Shown here: positions 1 through 8,768 of the stretch, piece after piece
How positions within the stretch are numbered: position 1 is the stretch's first letter
Layout of the letters: every line of letters begins with the position of its first letter
NCBI RefSeq assembly: GCF_014851865.1
Contig: NZ_JACVAM010000002.1
Location: 930,001-994,000 of the forward strand
From: Pseudomonas sp. PDM16
GTDB taxonomy: Bacteria; Pseudomonadota; Gammaproteobacteria; Pseudomonadales; Pseudomonadaceae
Direction: 5' to 3'
Length of the DNA: 64,000 nt
Made by a program: the position numbers and the translations under genes
Notes under the pieces: model-generated
Told to the model about the DNA's origin: nothing
Databases searched by the model: none
The model's input: the letters and a program-made list of their open reading frames with translations, nothing else

Positions 1-267
1 GATTGCCGGAGACGCGGCGAGTCATTTCGAGGGCTGTATGAGCGGCCCGATATCCCGGTGCTGCGTCAGCACGTCCACGACCTGATAGGGACCGCCGGAC
101 ACGCCGGATTTCGGCAGGTGGTCGAGCTGGGCGCGGCCATGCGTGTAGCGCTGGACGCAGCGGACGAGACGGCGATCCGGGGGCTGATCGGCGAGCTCGA
201 TCTGGCGATACAGCAGGCGGAGCGAGTGTTGAAGCAGCACTTCGACGTTGCCGAGCCGATATCCTAG
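1..267 (+). CDS. Hpt-domain protein, C-terminal fragment
   Basis: The reading frame is open from the first base, so this is the 3' end of a gene that starts outside the window. The last 70 or so residues contain HVHDLIGTAGHAGF, which fits the histidine phosphotransfer motif H-x-L-x-G-x-A-x-x-x-G, followed by helices ending in QQAERVLKQHF. That suggests the C-terminal Hpt module of a phosphorelay protein, for example a hybrid kinase or a response regulator-Hpt protein. It converges with the hybrid kinase gene, whose stop codon lies 20 bases downstream on the other strand, so the two may belong to one signalling locus. The upstream domain architecture cannot be seen. Confidence 0.6.
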   Translation, partial: DCRRRGESFRGLYERPDIPVLRQHVHDLIGTAGHAGFRQVVELGAAMRVALDAADETAIRGLIGELDLAIQQAERVLKQHFDVAEPIS

Positions 268-287
268 CCCGCAATCTCTTCGGCCAT

Positions 288-2744
288 TCAGACGGTGAGG
301 GCTGTGCTCTTCGCGCACAGACGCTCGATACAGGCCAGCAGGTCGGTTGTGCTGGCAGGCTTGAGCAGGGTCGCGTCGAAGAGCAGCTCCGCCGATTGTC
401 TTTCAGCACGTGCCGGGGATGCCGAATAGAGCATCACCGGCAGGTCCGAGTAGCGAGCGCGCACTTCCTGGAGCAGCGCCCAGCCATTCATACCGGGCAT
501 GATCTGGTCAGTGATCAACAGATCGGCGGGCTCGCTCTCCAGGTAGGCCAACGCCTCTTCCGCGCTGCTGGCCAGCCTCACCTCGAAGCCGTATCCACCG
601 AGCAGGTCGCCCAGGAACGTGCGGGTCAGCTCGACGTCGTCCACCAGGACGATGCGCCGTCCGCCTCCGTCGGTGAAGGCCTGGTGGCTTTCGACGAACA
701 CCGTGTCCAGGTCTTCCTCGGTTGCACCCTCCAGCCAGAGTGTGAAGCCGAAGATGCTCCCGCCGGTTGGACCGTCGGCGATGACGAGCTTGGAACCCAT
801 TTGCTGCAACAGCTCGTTGACGATGGACAGGCCGAGGCCGAAGCCTTCGGTATGGGTGACGTTGCTGCCGCGATGGAATGGCTTCAGCAGGCTCTCGCGC
901 ATGCCGTGCGGCAGGCCTATGCCATTGTCCTGTACGGAGAAGTCGAGGCAGAACTGCTGATTCTGGTGCTCCTGGCAGGTTATCCGTAGCACGATAGTCC
1001 CATCGCTGGTGAACTTGGCAGCGTTGTTGAGCAGGTTGATCAGGATTCTGCGAAGCTGCCGGAAGTCGGCGTGGACCAGGAGAGGGAGATTGCTATCCAG
1101 GTTGAATACCAGCTTGTTGTTCTGGCGTGAGGCAATGTATCGGCCCTCTTCTTCGATTTCCTGCAGGAAACCGAACAGATAGCCCGGCTCCAGGCTCATC
1201 TCTATCTGAAGCAGCTCATGGCGTGACAGCTCCAGCAGATCGTCCAGCATCTCCAGTTGTTGCCGGGCGCTGCGCTCGATTCGTTCCGGATATGACTGCG
1301 CAGGTCCGACCTGTAGTTGATGTGCATAGCTGATGATGCTGTTCAGGGGGGTGCGCATGTCATGGCTGATGCGGGCGAGCAGGGCGCTGCGTGATTGCAG
1401 TGAGTCACGCAGTTGCTGCGTTCGGAGTTGAACCTGGCTTTCCAGGCGTTCATGTTCCGCCTGCTGCAAATAGGCGATCTCGGCCAATGCCCTGCGCTCG
1501 CGCCTTCTGGTGTGAGCGATCGCGAAGTTCAGCGTGCTGATGAGCAGGAAGGCGATGATCAGCGCCGACGACAACCCAAGTTTGTCCTCGCCGTACAGCC
1601 AGATATCGTTCTCCGCCTCCCATAGCAGGCCCTTGGTGCCCTGAGCCAGAAACAGGGCCGATATTCCCCAGGCTAGCCAACTGAGTTTGACCTTCTTGTA
1701 CAGGGCAACGACGAGAGTGAGGGGAATCAGCACATGCGCGGCGTAGCGGTAGTAAGTGAAGTAGCTACGGGTCGTGATGAAATCGCCATAGGCGCCCCAA
1801 AGCAGCAGAAACGCGCCGAGAACCAGGTACAGCAAGAAGGTGATCTGCAGCCAGCGTGGGAGCCTGCGTACCCGGAACAGCAAGAAGGCATAGATGAAGA
1901 AGATGGAGAAGGAAATGGCCGAAAGCACGGCCACCAGCTCTCGCGACCAGGGCAGCAGTGACGGCAGGTAGAAGAGATAGCCGTTGGCTACGGCAGTCAG
2001 TGGGAAGTAGAAGAGCAGAGCGAACGCATTGATGATCAAGAGGCGAAAGCGCAACAGGTAGCCGGCGACCAGGCTGATGGGCAGGATCAGCAGCACCAGG
2101 CCCCAGATGATGCCGTCGCTCAGCTGGCTATCCATGCGTTGCTCGAAGAAGGCCGTATCATCCCAGAGCTGTGGGTTGATGAGCATCAGGCTCCTGCTGA
2201 CGACACGAATCAGAATCTGCACATTATCTTGCGCAGCTATTTCTACCGGGAAACGGGGTTGTCGCTCGGCAATGGTCCACTGCTTGACCGGATAGGCGCT
2301 GCCCGCCTGCATGCCGGTCCAGGTTCCATTCTGCAGAACGTACACCTGTACATCTTCCAGGCGGGCATCACCCACGGTCAGCCAGCGTTCGCAAGGCCAG
2401 GATTGAGGGTTGTGCAGAGAAACGCGCAGCCAGATGGCCGAATGAGTGAAGGCGAGGGCGGGAAGTTTGCTTGTCGTGGTAACGAAGCTGCCATCATCCA
2501 GAGCGGCTACATCGGTAACGCTGAACTCTTTGCCAGGGTCTTCAAACAACTGGGTCGCTGGCAGTAACGATGTCCGGTCCGAGTTGCATTGCACTGCCTC
2601 TGCCGATGCGGTTGCCGGTAGGGAAAGGCCCAGGCATACCAGAGACAACAGGGCTATCAGCCACCCGTACCTGCTCGTGCACTTCAGTTGGCTCAACGGG
2701 AGATACTCAATGGTCGATAGGAATGCATCTTGGCCAATCGCCAT
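288..2744 (-). CDS. 7TMR-DISM hybrid sensor histidine kinase
   Basis: This is an 818-residue membrane sensor kinase. A signal peptide or first membrane helix lies near residues 25-48. A periplasmic 7TMR-DISM extracellular domain follows (about 50-205), then seven hydrophobic segments (about 210-405) and a coiled linker. The HisKA domain has phospho-acceptor H461 in SHDMRTPLNS. The HATPase domain shows the N box LLNNAAKF (571-578), DNGIGLP (606-612) and GFGLGLSIV (634-642). A C-terminal receiver has acidic D702/D703, phospho-acceptor D746 in LLITDQIMPG and K795. The start is preceded by an AGAGGT ribosome-binding site. The REC-AraC regulator gene lies just upstream on the same strand and is the obvious partner. 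7TMR-DISM domains are thought to sense small, often carbohydrate-like, ligands; the ligand here is unknown. Confidence 0.9.
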   Translation of the reverse strand: MAIGQDAFLSTIEYLPLSQLKCTSRYGWLIALLSLVCLGLSLPATASAEAVQCNSDRTSLLPATQLFEDPGKEFSVTDVAALDDGSFVTTTSKLPALAFTHSAIWLRVSLHNPQSWPCERWLTVGDARLEDVQVYVLQNGTWTGMQAGSAYPVKQWTIAERQPRFPVEIAAQDNVQILIRVVSRSLMLINPQLWDDTAFFEQRMDSQLSDGIIWGLVLLILPISLVAGYLLRFRLLIINAFALLFYFPLTAVANGYLFYLPSLLPWSRELVAVLSAISFSIFFIYAFLLFRVRRLPRWLQITFLLYLVLGAFLLLWGAYGDFITTRSYFTYYRYAAHVLIPLTLVVALYKKVKLSWLAWGISALFLAQGTKGLLWEAENDIWLYGEDKLGLSSALIIAFLLISTLNFAIAHTRRRERRALAEIAYLQQAEHERLESQVQLRTQQLRDSLQSRSALLARISHDMRTPLNSIISYAHQLQVGPAQSYPERIERSARQQLEMLDDLLELSRHELLQIEMSLEPGYLFGFLQEIEEEGRYIASRQNNKLVFNLDSNLPLLVHADFRQLRRILINLLNNAAKFTSDGTIVLRITCQEHQNQQFCLDFSVQDNGIGLPHGMRESLLKPFHRGSNVTHTEGFGLGLSIVNELLQQMGSKLVIADGPTGGSIFGFTLWLEGATEEDLDTVFVESHQAFTDGGGRRIVLVDDVELTRTFLGDLLGGYGFEVRLASSAEEALAYLESEPADLLITDQIMPGMNGWALLQEVRARYSDLPVMLYSASPARAERQSAELLFDATLLKPASTTDLLACIERLCAKSTALTV

Positions 2745-2798
2745 GATACCTCTGTCGGGCTCATATGAGGTTGCCGGCTTCCACGCGGCTAGAAATCC

Positions 2799-3596
2799 TC
2801 AGCTGTCGCTCTGATCCTCGGTCACTACCTCGTCGCCGCTCCTGGCATGGCTGCGGTACTTCGATGGAGTCATGCCCAGGCGCTGACGAAAGGCGGTCGT
2901 GAAGTTGGCGGCGCTGTTGAAGCCCACCAGCTCGGCGATTCCCTGGATGTCCATGTTGCTGTCGGCGAGCAACTCCTGGCTCTTGCGCAGGCGCTCCTCG
3001 CGAATCCAGGCGAATACCGTCATTCCTAGGTGCTGGCGGAAGATGGTGGAAAGCTTTTTCTCGTGGGTGCCGGCCTGTTTCGCAATCTCCGCAAGCGGCG
3101 GTACCTGGTCGAGCTTCCTGCCGATGAGGCGCATGGCCGCATGGAGGATCATCTGGTCGGGGTTCTGCAGGGCGTCTGGGATGCCCGTAGGCGTTGCCTT
3201 CTCCCTCCAGATCAATTGCAGATGAATGCGTATACGGGCCAGAACCTCTTCGGCGGCACAGGGTTTGATCACGTAGTCCACGCTGCCTAGGCTCAGGCCC
3301 TCCAGGCGATCATCTATGCTCGCAGCGCTGGTCAGGAAGATGATCGGGGTCTGCGCCAGGGCGGGCGCCTCGCGCAGAAGGCGGCACAGCGCAAAGCCGT
3401 TCATCTGCGGCATATGCACATCCAGCAGGATCAGGTCCGGGTAGAGCGCCATCGCCCGTTGCAGGCCGGTGCGCGGGTCCTCCGCGAGTGACAGCTGCAT
3501 GCCCTGTGCTCGCAGCAGGTCAAGCAGGGATCGCAACTCTTCCGGGCGGTCGTCGATTACCAGTATGTGTGGGGGGCGCTGGGGCGTTTCGACCAC
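2799..3596 (-). CDS. Response regulator, REC plus AraC-type HTH
   Basis: This 265-residue regulator has an N-terminal receiver (DD at 15-16, phospho-acceptor D59 in LILLDVHMPQ, K111 in DYVIKP) and a C-terminal AraC/XylS DNA-binding domain (about 165-255, with IAELVGFNSAANFTTAFRQ as the second helix-turn-helix). The frame is open further upstream to 3743, but I chose the GTG at 3596. It has an AAGGA ribosome-binding site eight bases before it, and the first 49 residues of the longer version look like non-coding sequence. It is cotranscribed with the hybrid kinase downstream and divergent from the DUF11/exosortase H cassette, so it probably activates that cassette. That target is inferred from position only. 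Confidence 0.85.
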   Translation of the reverse strand: MVETPQRPPHILVIDDRPEELRSLLDLLRAQGMQLSLAEDPRTGLQRAMALYPDLILLDVHMPQMNGFALCRLLREAPALAQTPIIFLTSAASIDDRLEGLSLGSVDYVIKPCAAEEVLARIRIHLQLIWREKATPTGIPDALQNPDQMILHAAMRLIGRKLDQVPPLAEIAKQAGTHEKKLSTIFRQHLGMTVFAWIREERLRKSQELLADSNMDIQGIAELVGFNSAANFTTAFRQRLGMTPSKYRSHARSGDEVVTEDQSDS

Positions 3597-4028
3597 GACA
3601 TTGTTCCTTAGCTTGCGGGTGGCACGGTGTCTACCGGAGATGTCACTGCTCTGCCGGAAGTCAGGTGCGGTGGCCGCTTTCGACACGGACAGGCACATCA
3701 CGGAGTCCGGCCCCTGGATCGGGCATTCCCTTCCCCGGTGCATCGTTCGAGCACGCAGCCAGCGGCTGCCATTGACGCCAGATTACTCCAGTTCCACCCG
3801 CATCTGTCCGCCCGGAGATGCCGGCTTCCTCTCCTGCAAAGCACTTGTCCGCTGCAGCAAAGCTTCTCCGGAGGCGCTTCTGCGACGATGGCGCCCCGAT
3901 TCTGGCTGCCGATTATGGTCGCCGCCGGGCTGGCTCCCCGAGCCGGCGCCGACAGGGCCGCATGTTCTCGTGTGATGTCCTTTTGGCCTTGTGGATGTGC
4001 ATTCAATTCTGTAGGGAGTGGTACGGGC
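3597..4028. promoter_or_regulatory. Divergent intergenic region, RR / DUF11 cassette
   Basis: About 430 bases separate the GTG start of the REC-AraC regulator from the ATG of the DUF11 protein. Open frames run through on both strands but lack ribosome-binding sites and look like ordinary high-GC shadows. The region should hold the promoters of both transcription units. I could not pick out a convincing sigma70 or sigma54 promoter or a clear direct repeat for the AraC-type regulator. Confidence 0.4.
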
Positions 4029-7000
4029 ATGCGTTTCGAATGGCTGGATGGAATTCGCTTCACTGGCGCTGTGGCCCCGAAGGGGTTGCTGGCCACTGCA
4101 CTGCTCGCATGCTCGACAGCGACGTTCGCCGCGGATCTGGCGCTGGACTTCCAGGACTCGCCGAATATTGGCGCTGCTGGTGGCACCTATGTCTACAGCC
4201 TGGAAGCGCGCAACAACGGTCCGCAGTCTGCTGGCGCCGCCACCGGAATCACCGCCGAATTCAATCTTCCGCAAGCGCCTGGGTCGGTCTATGGCGTATA
4301 TCTGGGCTACCGCGTGCTCGGTGGAAGTGGCACCTGTACCTACAGTGCCGTTGACAGGCGAGTCACCTGCTCGGGGCTGCCGAATCTGGCATTGAACCAG
4401 ACGGTTACCATCCAGGTGGATGTGCGCTTGCCGAGCGCCGGCGTCTACAGCAGCTCGGCCTCGCTTGCCAGTACCAGCACGGATCCGAACACCGGCAACA
4501 ACTCGTCCCCTCAGACGACGACTGCCCAGGCAGCATCCGATCTCCAGCTGAATGCCACATCGACTGCCGGCGTCGGCATCCAGGCGGGCACTCCCTTTGA
4601 CTATGAGCTGGAAATCATCAACAACGGGCCGGATGACATGCCGGCCAACTCCCGCACCAGGGTCACCTTCCAGGTGCCGGCAGGTGCTTCGATCACTGCT
4701 CGCCCGACTGGCCCGACTGGCAGCGGGTGGACCTGTGAGCCCGCCTCGGGATACCCGCGGAGCAACACCAGCGATCTGATCACCTGCGAACGTGACCAGG
4801 CGCTGGCCGTGGGCGCATCCGCACCGAGCATTACGGTGCCAGCCGTTTCCAATACTTTCGGCAACGTCTCCGCATCATTCCGAGTGGCTGGTCTGCAGCA
4901 GAACGGCAGCCCGGTGCCGGATGGCGATCAGTTCAATAACGTCGACACCGTCCCTCTGGTATTCGAGCCAGGCACCGATGTCGCCATCGTCAAGGCGAGA
5001 ACCACTCCGCCGGGTTCGGGGGCGGTAGCCCAAGGCAGCGCGGTGACCTATACCCTTACCCCCAGTTATCGCGGCGGCCAGCAGCCTACCGGTGTTATCA
5101 CCGTGACCGATACCCTGGGCGCCGGGCTGTCATTCGCGACGCCGACCGCCTATACGGCCGGTGCGGGTTGGTCCTGCGGTACCGCCGGTAGCGTGCTGAC
5201 CTGTACGCGCACCGGCTGGAGCGGCAGCAATTTCAGCGACATGCCCACCATCCAGGTCCACGCCGTGGCAAACGACCTGGGGAATCTGAGCAACACCGCG
5301 CAGATTGCGACCGTCGGCGACTCCGACTCCAGCAATAACTCCAGCACTGTCAATATCAACTCCAGCAACGAGGCAGACATCGTTGCCGTCAAGAACGGCC
5401 CCAGCTATCCGGTAGCGCTGGGTGAGGCTTTCAACTACACGCTGTCCGCGCGCAACAACGGTCCCCTGGCTGTAGTCGCAGGGCAGACGGTTCGTGTAAC
5501 GGATACCCTGCCGGCGGGACTCGTTCTGGTGACTGCTCCCTCGGGGACCGGATGGAACTGTTCCGCCAGCGATCTGGTTGCCGATCCGGTGGTGATCGAT
5601 TGCTCGCGCTCCGGTCCGCTGGCGGTTGGCGCGACTGCGCCCAGCATAACGCTGCAGGTCAACTCTCCAACCGCTGGCCCCTTGCAGAACACGGCCTGCA
5701 CCGCGCTGAGCGGCGTCTCCTTCCCGGTGGACAACGCTACCAACAACTGCACCGATCCTGTACAGACCACCGTGACGAACGAGAGGGCCGACCTGTCCAT
5801 CGTCAAGACGGACAACAGCAACGGCAACCCGATCAAGACGGGCGATTCGCTGACCTACACCCTGGTAGTGAATAACGCCGGCCCTGATGCCTCGACCAAC
5901 GTGATGGTAGAGGACAACTTGACCTCCCTGCTGCCGGGAGCTGGCAACGGCGGTCTGCAGTCAGTGAGCATCTCGCCCGCGCCAGCGACCAACTTCGGCT
6001 GCCGCATCGGTAACTCCGGCGCCTATTCCGCGACACTCGGCCCGCTCGATGGCGGCACTCAGAACCTGCGTTGCAACCTGGGTGAGCTGGCCAGCGGTGA
6101 TACCTCGACCATTACCATCGTGGTACGCCCCCTGGTCGCCACCAGTGGCGCTCGCACCAACAGGGCGACCGTGAGTTCGCTCGACGTCGGCGATGGCGAT
6201 CGCAGCAACAACGAGGATGACGTGACCACCAGCAGTGTGACCGCTCTGGTCGACATCCAGGCACTGAAAACTCGCCCCAGCCCCACCATTCCTGCTGGAG
6301 CGCCTCTGGCATTCACTGCTTCGGTGCGCAACCACGGCCCCTCGACCGCCAGTGGTGTCGAGCTGGTGGATACCCTGCCAGGCAATGCGCCGTTCCTCGG
6401 TCTGGATAGCGTGGATGGCGGCGGTACCTGCCCGGATGTGCCCGCTGTCGGTAGCGTCGGTGGAACGTTGAGATGTACCTGGGCGAGCGTACCGAACAAC
6501 ACTACGCATAACGTCCGCTATCGCGTGCGGGCAGTGACGGAAGGAGACATCATCAATAATGCGGTCGTGGTGTCTACCACCACCGAAGAAAACGATGTTG
6601 AGCCCAACACGGCTGGCACCACCACTGAGGTGATCGCCGCCGTACTGGATATCGTCGTCAACAAATCCGACAACCCGAATATCGTGGGACTGGGGGAGAC
6701 CTCGACCTACACCATCAGCATCGACAACGGTGGCCCGTCGGCAGGCACCGGCCTGACGATGGAGGACAGCTTCCCGGTCAACTCGCCGGGCGGTGAGGCA
6801 CCTACCGCGGTCTTCAGCTACCAGGGCGGCCTGCGTGTCTACCAAGGCGGCGTCGAGGTGACCGATCCGACCCAGTACAGCTGCAGCGAGCCGGCTATCG
6901 GCGCGACCTCGGGTGTGCTGACCTGTAACTTCTCCGGCTATTTCGATAGTGGCGCCACCCATCAGCGTCAGGTCACCTATGTGATGCGTGCGGAGTCGGT

Positions 7001-7607
7001 GAGTGGGGTCGCCGGCGTGGCAGTGGGCAGCAGCCACAACCATGTCAGAGTCGAGGTCAGCGAGGCCGAGACGCAGATGGACAACAACGAAGCCATCGAG
7101 ACGACCTCGGCCCGTCGCGACGATATCGTCGCTGACCTGGGTGGCACCAAGACCTCCAGCCCGGCCGCGTTGGTGAAGGGCGAGAATGTCGTCTACACCA
7201 TCGTCGTTACCAACAACGGTGGTGCCGGCGGCGCGGCTGTGGACAGCCTGGGCGCGCAGCTGATCGACCCGCTGCCGACCGGCCTGCAGTACGTCAGCTC
7301 GACCCCTGCCGGTGCCTGCAGCAACAGTGCAGGTACGGTAACCTGCCAGGTCGGCACGCTGCCGACAGGGCAGAGCAGGACCTTCACCATCACGGCGTTG
7401 CTGGAGGAGAACTACAGCGGTCCCAGCCCGCTGGTGAACCAGGCTCATATCGATGCGCCTGGCGATCCCGATGGCAGCAACAACGATCCGTCGGATGATG
7501 CCCCGGTCATCGAGAAGTCGGTAGGCGCCCCCATGCTCTCGCACCTGGGTCTGCTGATGATGACTTTGCTGATGTCGCTGCTGGCCTGGCGCGCTCGTCG
7601 CGCCTGA
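4029..7607 (+). CDS. DUF11-repeat exported protein with IPTL-CTERM-like tail
   Basis: This is a 1192-residue secreted protein. A signal peptide ends near ATFAADLALDF. It is followed by about eight DUF11-type Ig-like repeats, each opening with a D-hydrophobic-x-hydrophobic-x-K/T strand and carrying TYTL...NNGP and D(T/N)LP signatures, for example near 5388, 5790 and 6654. The C-terminus is a tripartite sorting signal: APMLSHLG, a hydrophobic helix, then WRARRA. This resembles IPTLxxWG-CTERM, the substrate tag of exosortase H, which is encoded next. The ATG at 4029 has GGGAG upstream and gives the signal peptide, so the 134-residue N-terminal extension of the open frame was rejected. The protein is probably an anchored or processed surface adhesin or matrix protein. 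Its ligand is unknown. Confidence 0.88.
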   Translation: MRFEWLDGIRFTGAVAPKGLLATALLACSTATFAADLALDFQDSPNIGAAGGTYVYSLEARNNGPQSAGAATGITAEFNLPQAPGSVYGVYLGYRVLGGSGTCTYSAVDRRVTCSGLPNLALNQTVTIQVDVRLPSAGVYSSSASLASTSTDPNTGNNSSPQTTTAQAASDLQLNATSTAGVGIQAGTPFDYELEIINNGPDDMPANSRTRVTFQVPAGASITARPTGPTGSGWTCEPASGYPRSNTSDLITCERDQALAVGASAPSITVPAVSNTFGNVSASFRVAGLQQNGSPVPDGDQFNNVDTVPLVFEPGTDVAIVKARTTPPGSGAVAQGSAVTYTLTPSYRGGQQPTGVITVTDTLGAGLSFATPTAYTAGAGWSCGTAGSVLTCTRTGWSGSNFSDMPTIQVHAVANDLGNLSNTAQIATVGDSDSSNNSSTVNINSSNEADIVAVKNGPSYPVALGEAFNYTLSARNNGPLAVVAGQTVRVTDTLPAGLVLVTAPSGTGWNCSASDLVADPVVIDCSRSGPLAVGATAPSITLQVNSPTAGPLQNTACTALSGVSFPVDNATNNCTDPVQTTVTNERADLSIVKTDNSNGNPIKTGDSLTYTLVVNNAGPDASTNVMVEDNLTSLLPGAGNGGLQSVSISPAPATNFGCRIGNSGAYSATLGPLDGGTQNLRCNLGELASGDTSTITIVVRPLVATSGARTNRATVSSLDVGDGDRSNNEDDVTTSSVTALVDIQALKTRPSPTIPAGAPLAFTASVRNHGPSTASGVELVDTLPGNAPFLGLDSVDGGGTCPDVPAVGSVGGTLRCTWASVPNNTTHNVRYRVRAVTEGDIINNAVVVSTTTEENDVEPNTAGTTTEVIAAVLDIVVNKSDNPNIVGLGETSTYTISIDNGGPSAGTGLTMEDSFPVNSPGGEAPTAVFSYQGGLRVYQGGVEVTDPTQYSCSEPAIGATSGVLTCNFSGYFDSGATHQRQVTYVMRAESVSGVAGVAVGSSHNHVRVEVSEAETQMDNNEAIETTSARRDDIVADLGGTKTSSPAALVKGENVVYTIVVTNNGGAGGAAVDSLGAQLIDPLPTGLQYVSSTPAGACSNSAGTVTCQVGTLPTGQSRTFTITALLEENYSGPSPLVNQAHIDAPGDPDGSNNDPSDDAPVIEKSVGAPMLSHLGLLMMTLLMSLLAWRARRA

Positions 7608-7620
7608 CGGGAGTACTGGT

Positions 7621-8133
7621 GTGGCCCGCTTTCTGACGCTGTTCTGCATCTTCCAGGCTGTCCTGTTCGTACTGGAGCTAACCCCTCCGGTACAGCAGTG
7701 GCTGGTGACACCCTTCACCGAACTGCTGGTGCTGGTCAGCATCGGGGTGGTTGCTCCCTTCGATGCGGGCGCCATTTCCAGTGGCATCTACCTCTATGAC
7801 GTGCCGTCCGGTTTCGCCATGTCCATCGAGGCCGGGTGCAATGGCATTGAGGCGTCCATCATCCTGCTGGCGGCCATGCTGGCGTTTCCTGCCACCTGGC
7901 AGGTGAAGATGATCGGCATTCTGGTTGGGCTTCTGTCCATTCATGCGGTGAACATCGTTCGCATCGTCAGCCTGTTCTACATCGGCCAGTGGAACATGGA
8001 GGTGTTCGACTGGGCGCACCTCTACATCTGGCAGGCGCTGATCATGCTGGATGTCTTCGTGGTCTTCCTGCTGTGGCTGCGCTACGTGCTGCGCAACGGC
8101 CAGGCGACAGCGGTTTTTGGCGGAGCTTCCTGA
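7621..8133 (+). CDS. xrtH: Exosortase H (IPTLxxWG-CTERM-specific)
   Basis: This 170-residue polytopic membrane protein carries the exosortase catalytic set in order: C73 in EAGCNGIEA, R114 in NIVRIVSL and H133 in FDWAHLYIWQ. The family is thought to cleave C-terminal sorting signals and transfer the cargo, in the way sortases do in Gram-positives. Short exosortases of about 170 residues are typical of the XrtH branch. The start is GTG with GGGAG seven bases upstream, 13 bases after the DUF11 gene, so it is almost certainly in the same operon as its presumed only substrate in this window. The stop codon overlaps the next start (TGATG). Confidence 0.85.
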   Translation: MARFLTLFCIFQAVLFVLELTPPVQQWLVTPFTELLVLVSIGVVAPFDAGAISSGIYLYDVPSGFAMSIEAGCNGIEASIILLAAMLAFPATWQVKMIGILVGLLSIHAVNIVRIVSLFYIGQWNMEVFDWAHLYIWQALIMLDVFVVFLLWLRYVLRNGQATAVFGGAS

Positions 8134-8747
8134 TGGCCGGGGGATTTAGAGGGATCCTGTTTCCCTTGCTGCTCTGGCTGCCGGTCACCTTCGCCATCTG
8201 GTATTTCTGCGGTCCGCTGCTGGCCCTGCTGGTAGCTGCGGTGCTCGACCTGCTTCTGCCGCTGCTCACCGGGGAGCGAATCACCCAGGTCGAATCGGTG
8301 GGGGAGATGATCCAGGCAGTGGTCGTGCTGGGCTCCGGCTCGTACAAGGGGCTCGAGGTGCCGGCCGGCCAGAGCGCCGAACTGCTGATCCAGTCCCGGC
8401 CGATGATCTTCGCCTATGGTATGCCGGTCTTCCTGGCATTGGCTTTCGCCGCAGATACCCGAACCGATATTTCGCGTAACCAGCTCGGTCTGTGCATGTT
8501 GTTGCTACTGGCTGTCGTGGCCTTTGGCGCGGGGATGGATCTGGTCCGGTCGGTGTTTCTCAATCTGCCAGTGGACATGGCGCAGACCTCCATCTCGCGG
8601 ATGCAGGCCGATCTGATCGCGCTCGGCTATCAGTTCGGTGTACTGATTCTGCCGTTGGTGGTTCCCGTGTTGCTGGGCTGCTGGCTGTGTGCGGCCTGGT
8701 TTCGCGGCACCCTGTTGCAAGCGGCGGAGCCGGTGGTGCCGGACTAG
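8133..8747 (+). CDS. Exosortase H-associated membrane protein
   Basis: This 204-residue membrane protein starts at the ATG inside the TGATG overlap with the exosortase gene. It has two hydrophobic stretches in residues 5-47, a polar segment containing GSGSYKG, and then three further hydrophobic segments (about 95-110, 120-140, 170-195). Position and topology fit the accessory membrane protein that accompanies exosortase H in other proteobacteria. Its role in sorting is not known. It converges with the AraC regulator downstream, with only about 20 bases between the two stop codons. Confidence 0.7.
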   Translation: MAGGFRGILFPLLLWLPVTFAIWYFCGPLLALLVAAVLDLLLPLLTGERITQVESVGEMIQAVVVLGSGSYKGLEVPAGQSAELLIQSRPMIFAYGMPVFLALAFAADTRTDISRNQLGLCMLLLLAVVAFGAGMDLVRSVFLNLPVDMAQTSISRMQADLIALGYQFGVLILPLVVPVLLGCWLCAAWFRGTLLQAAEPVVPD

Positions 8748-8768
8748 CCCTGTCGGTTGTTTCCAGCG

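Noticed and set aside
14..318. Small antisense frame over the Hpt fragment
   Set aside because: It overlaps both the Hpt tail and the end of the kinase gene with no start signal.
3627..4028. N-terminal 134-codon extension of the DUF11 protein
   Set aside because: It would overlap the regulator promoter region, and the downstream ATG has a ribosome-binding site and a signal peptide.
5961..7787. 608-codon open frame antisense to the DUF11 gene
   Set aside because: His/Gly/Arg/Asp-rich composition with no domain or start signal; a high-GC shadow of a clear repeat protein.
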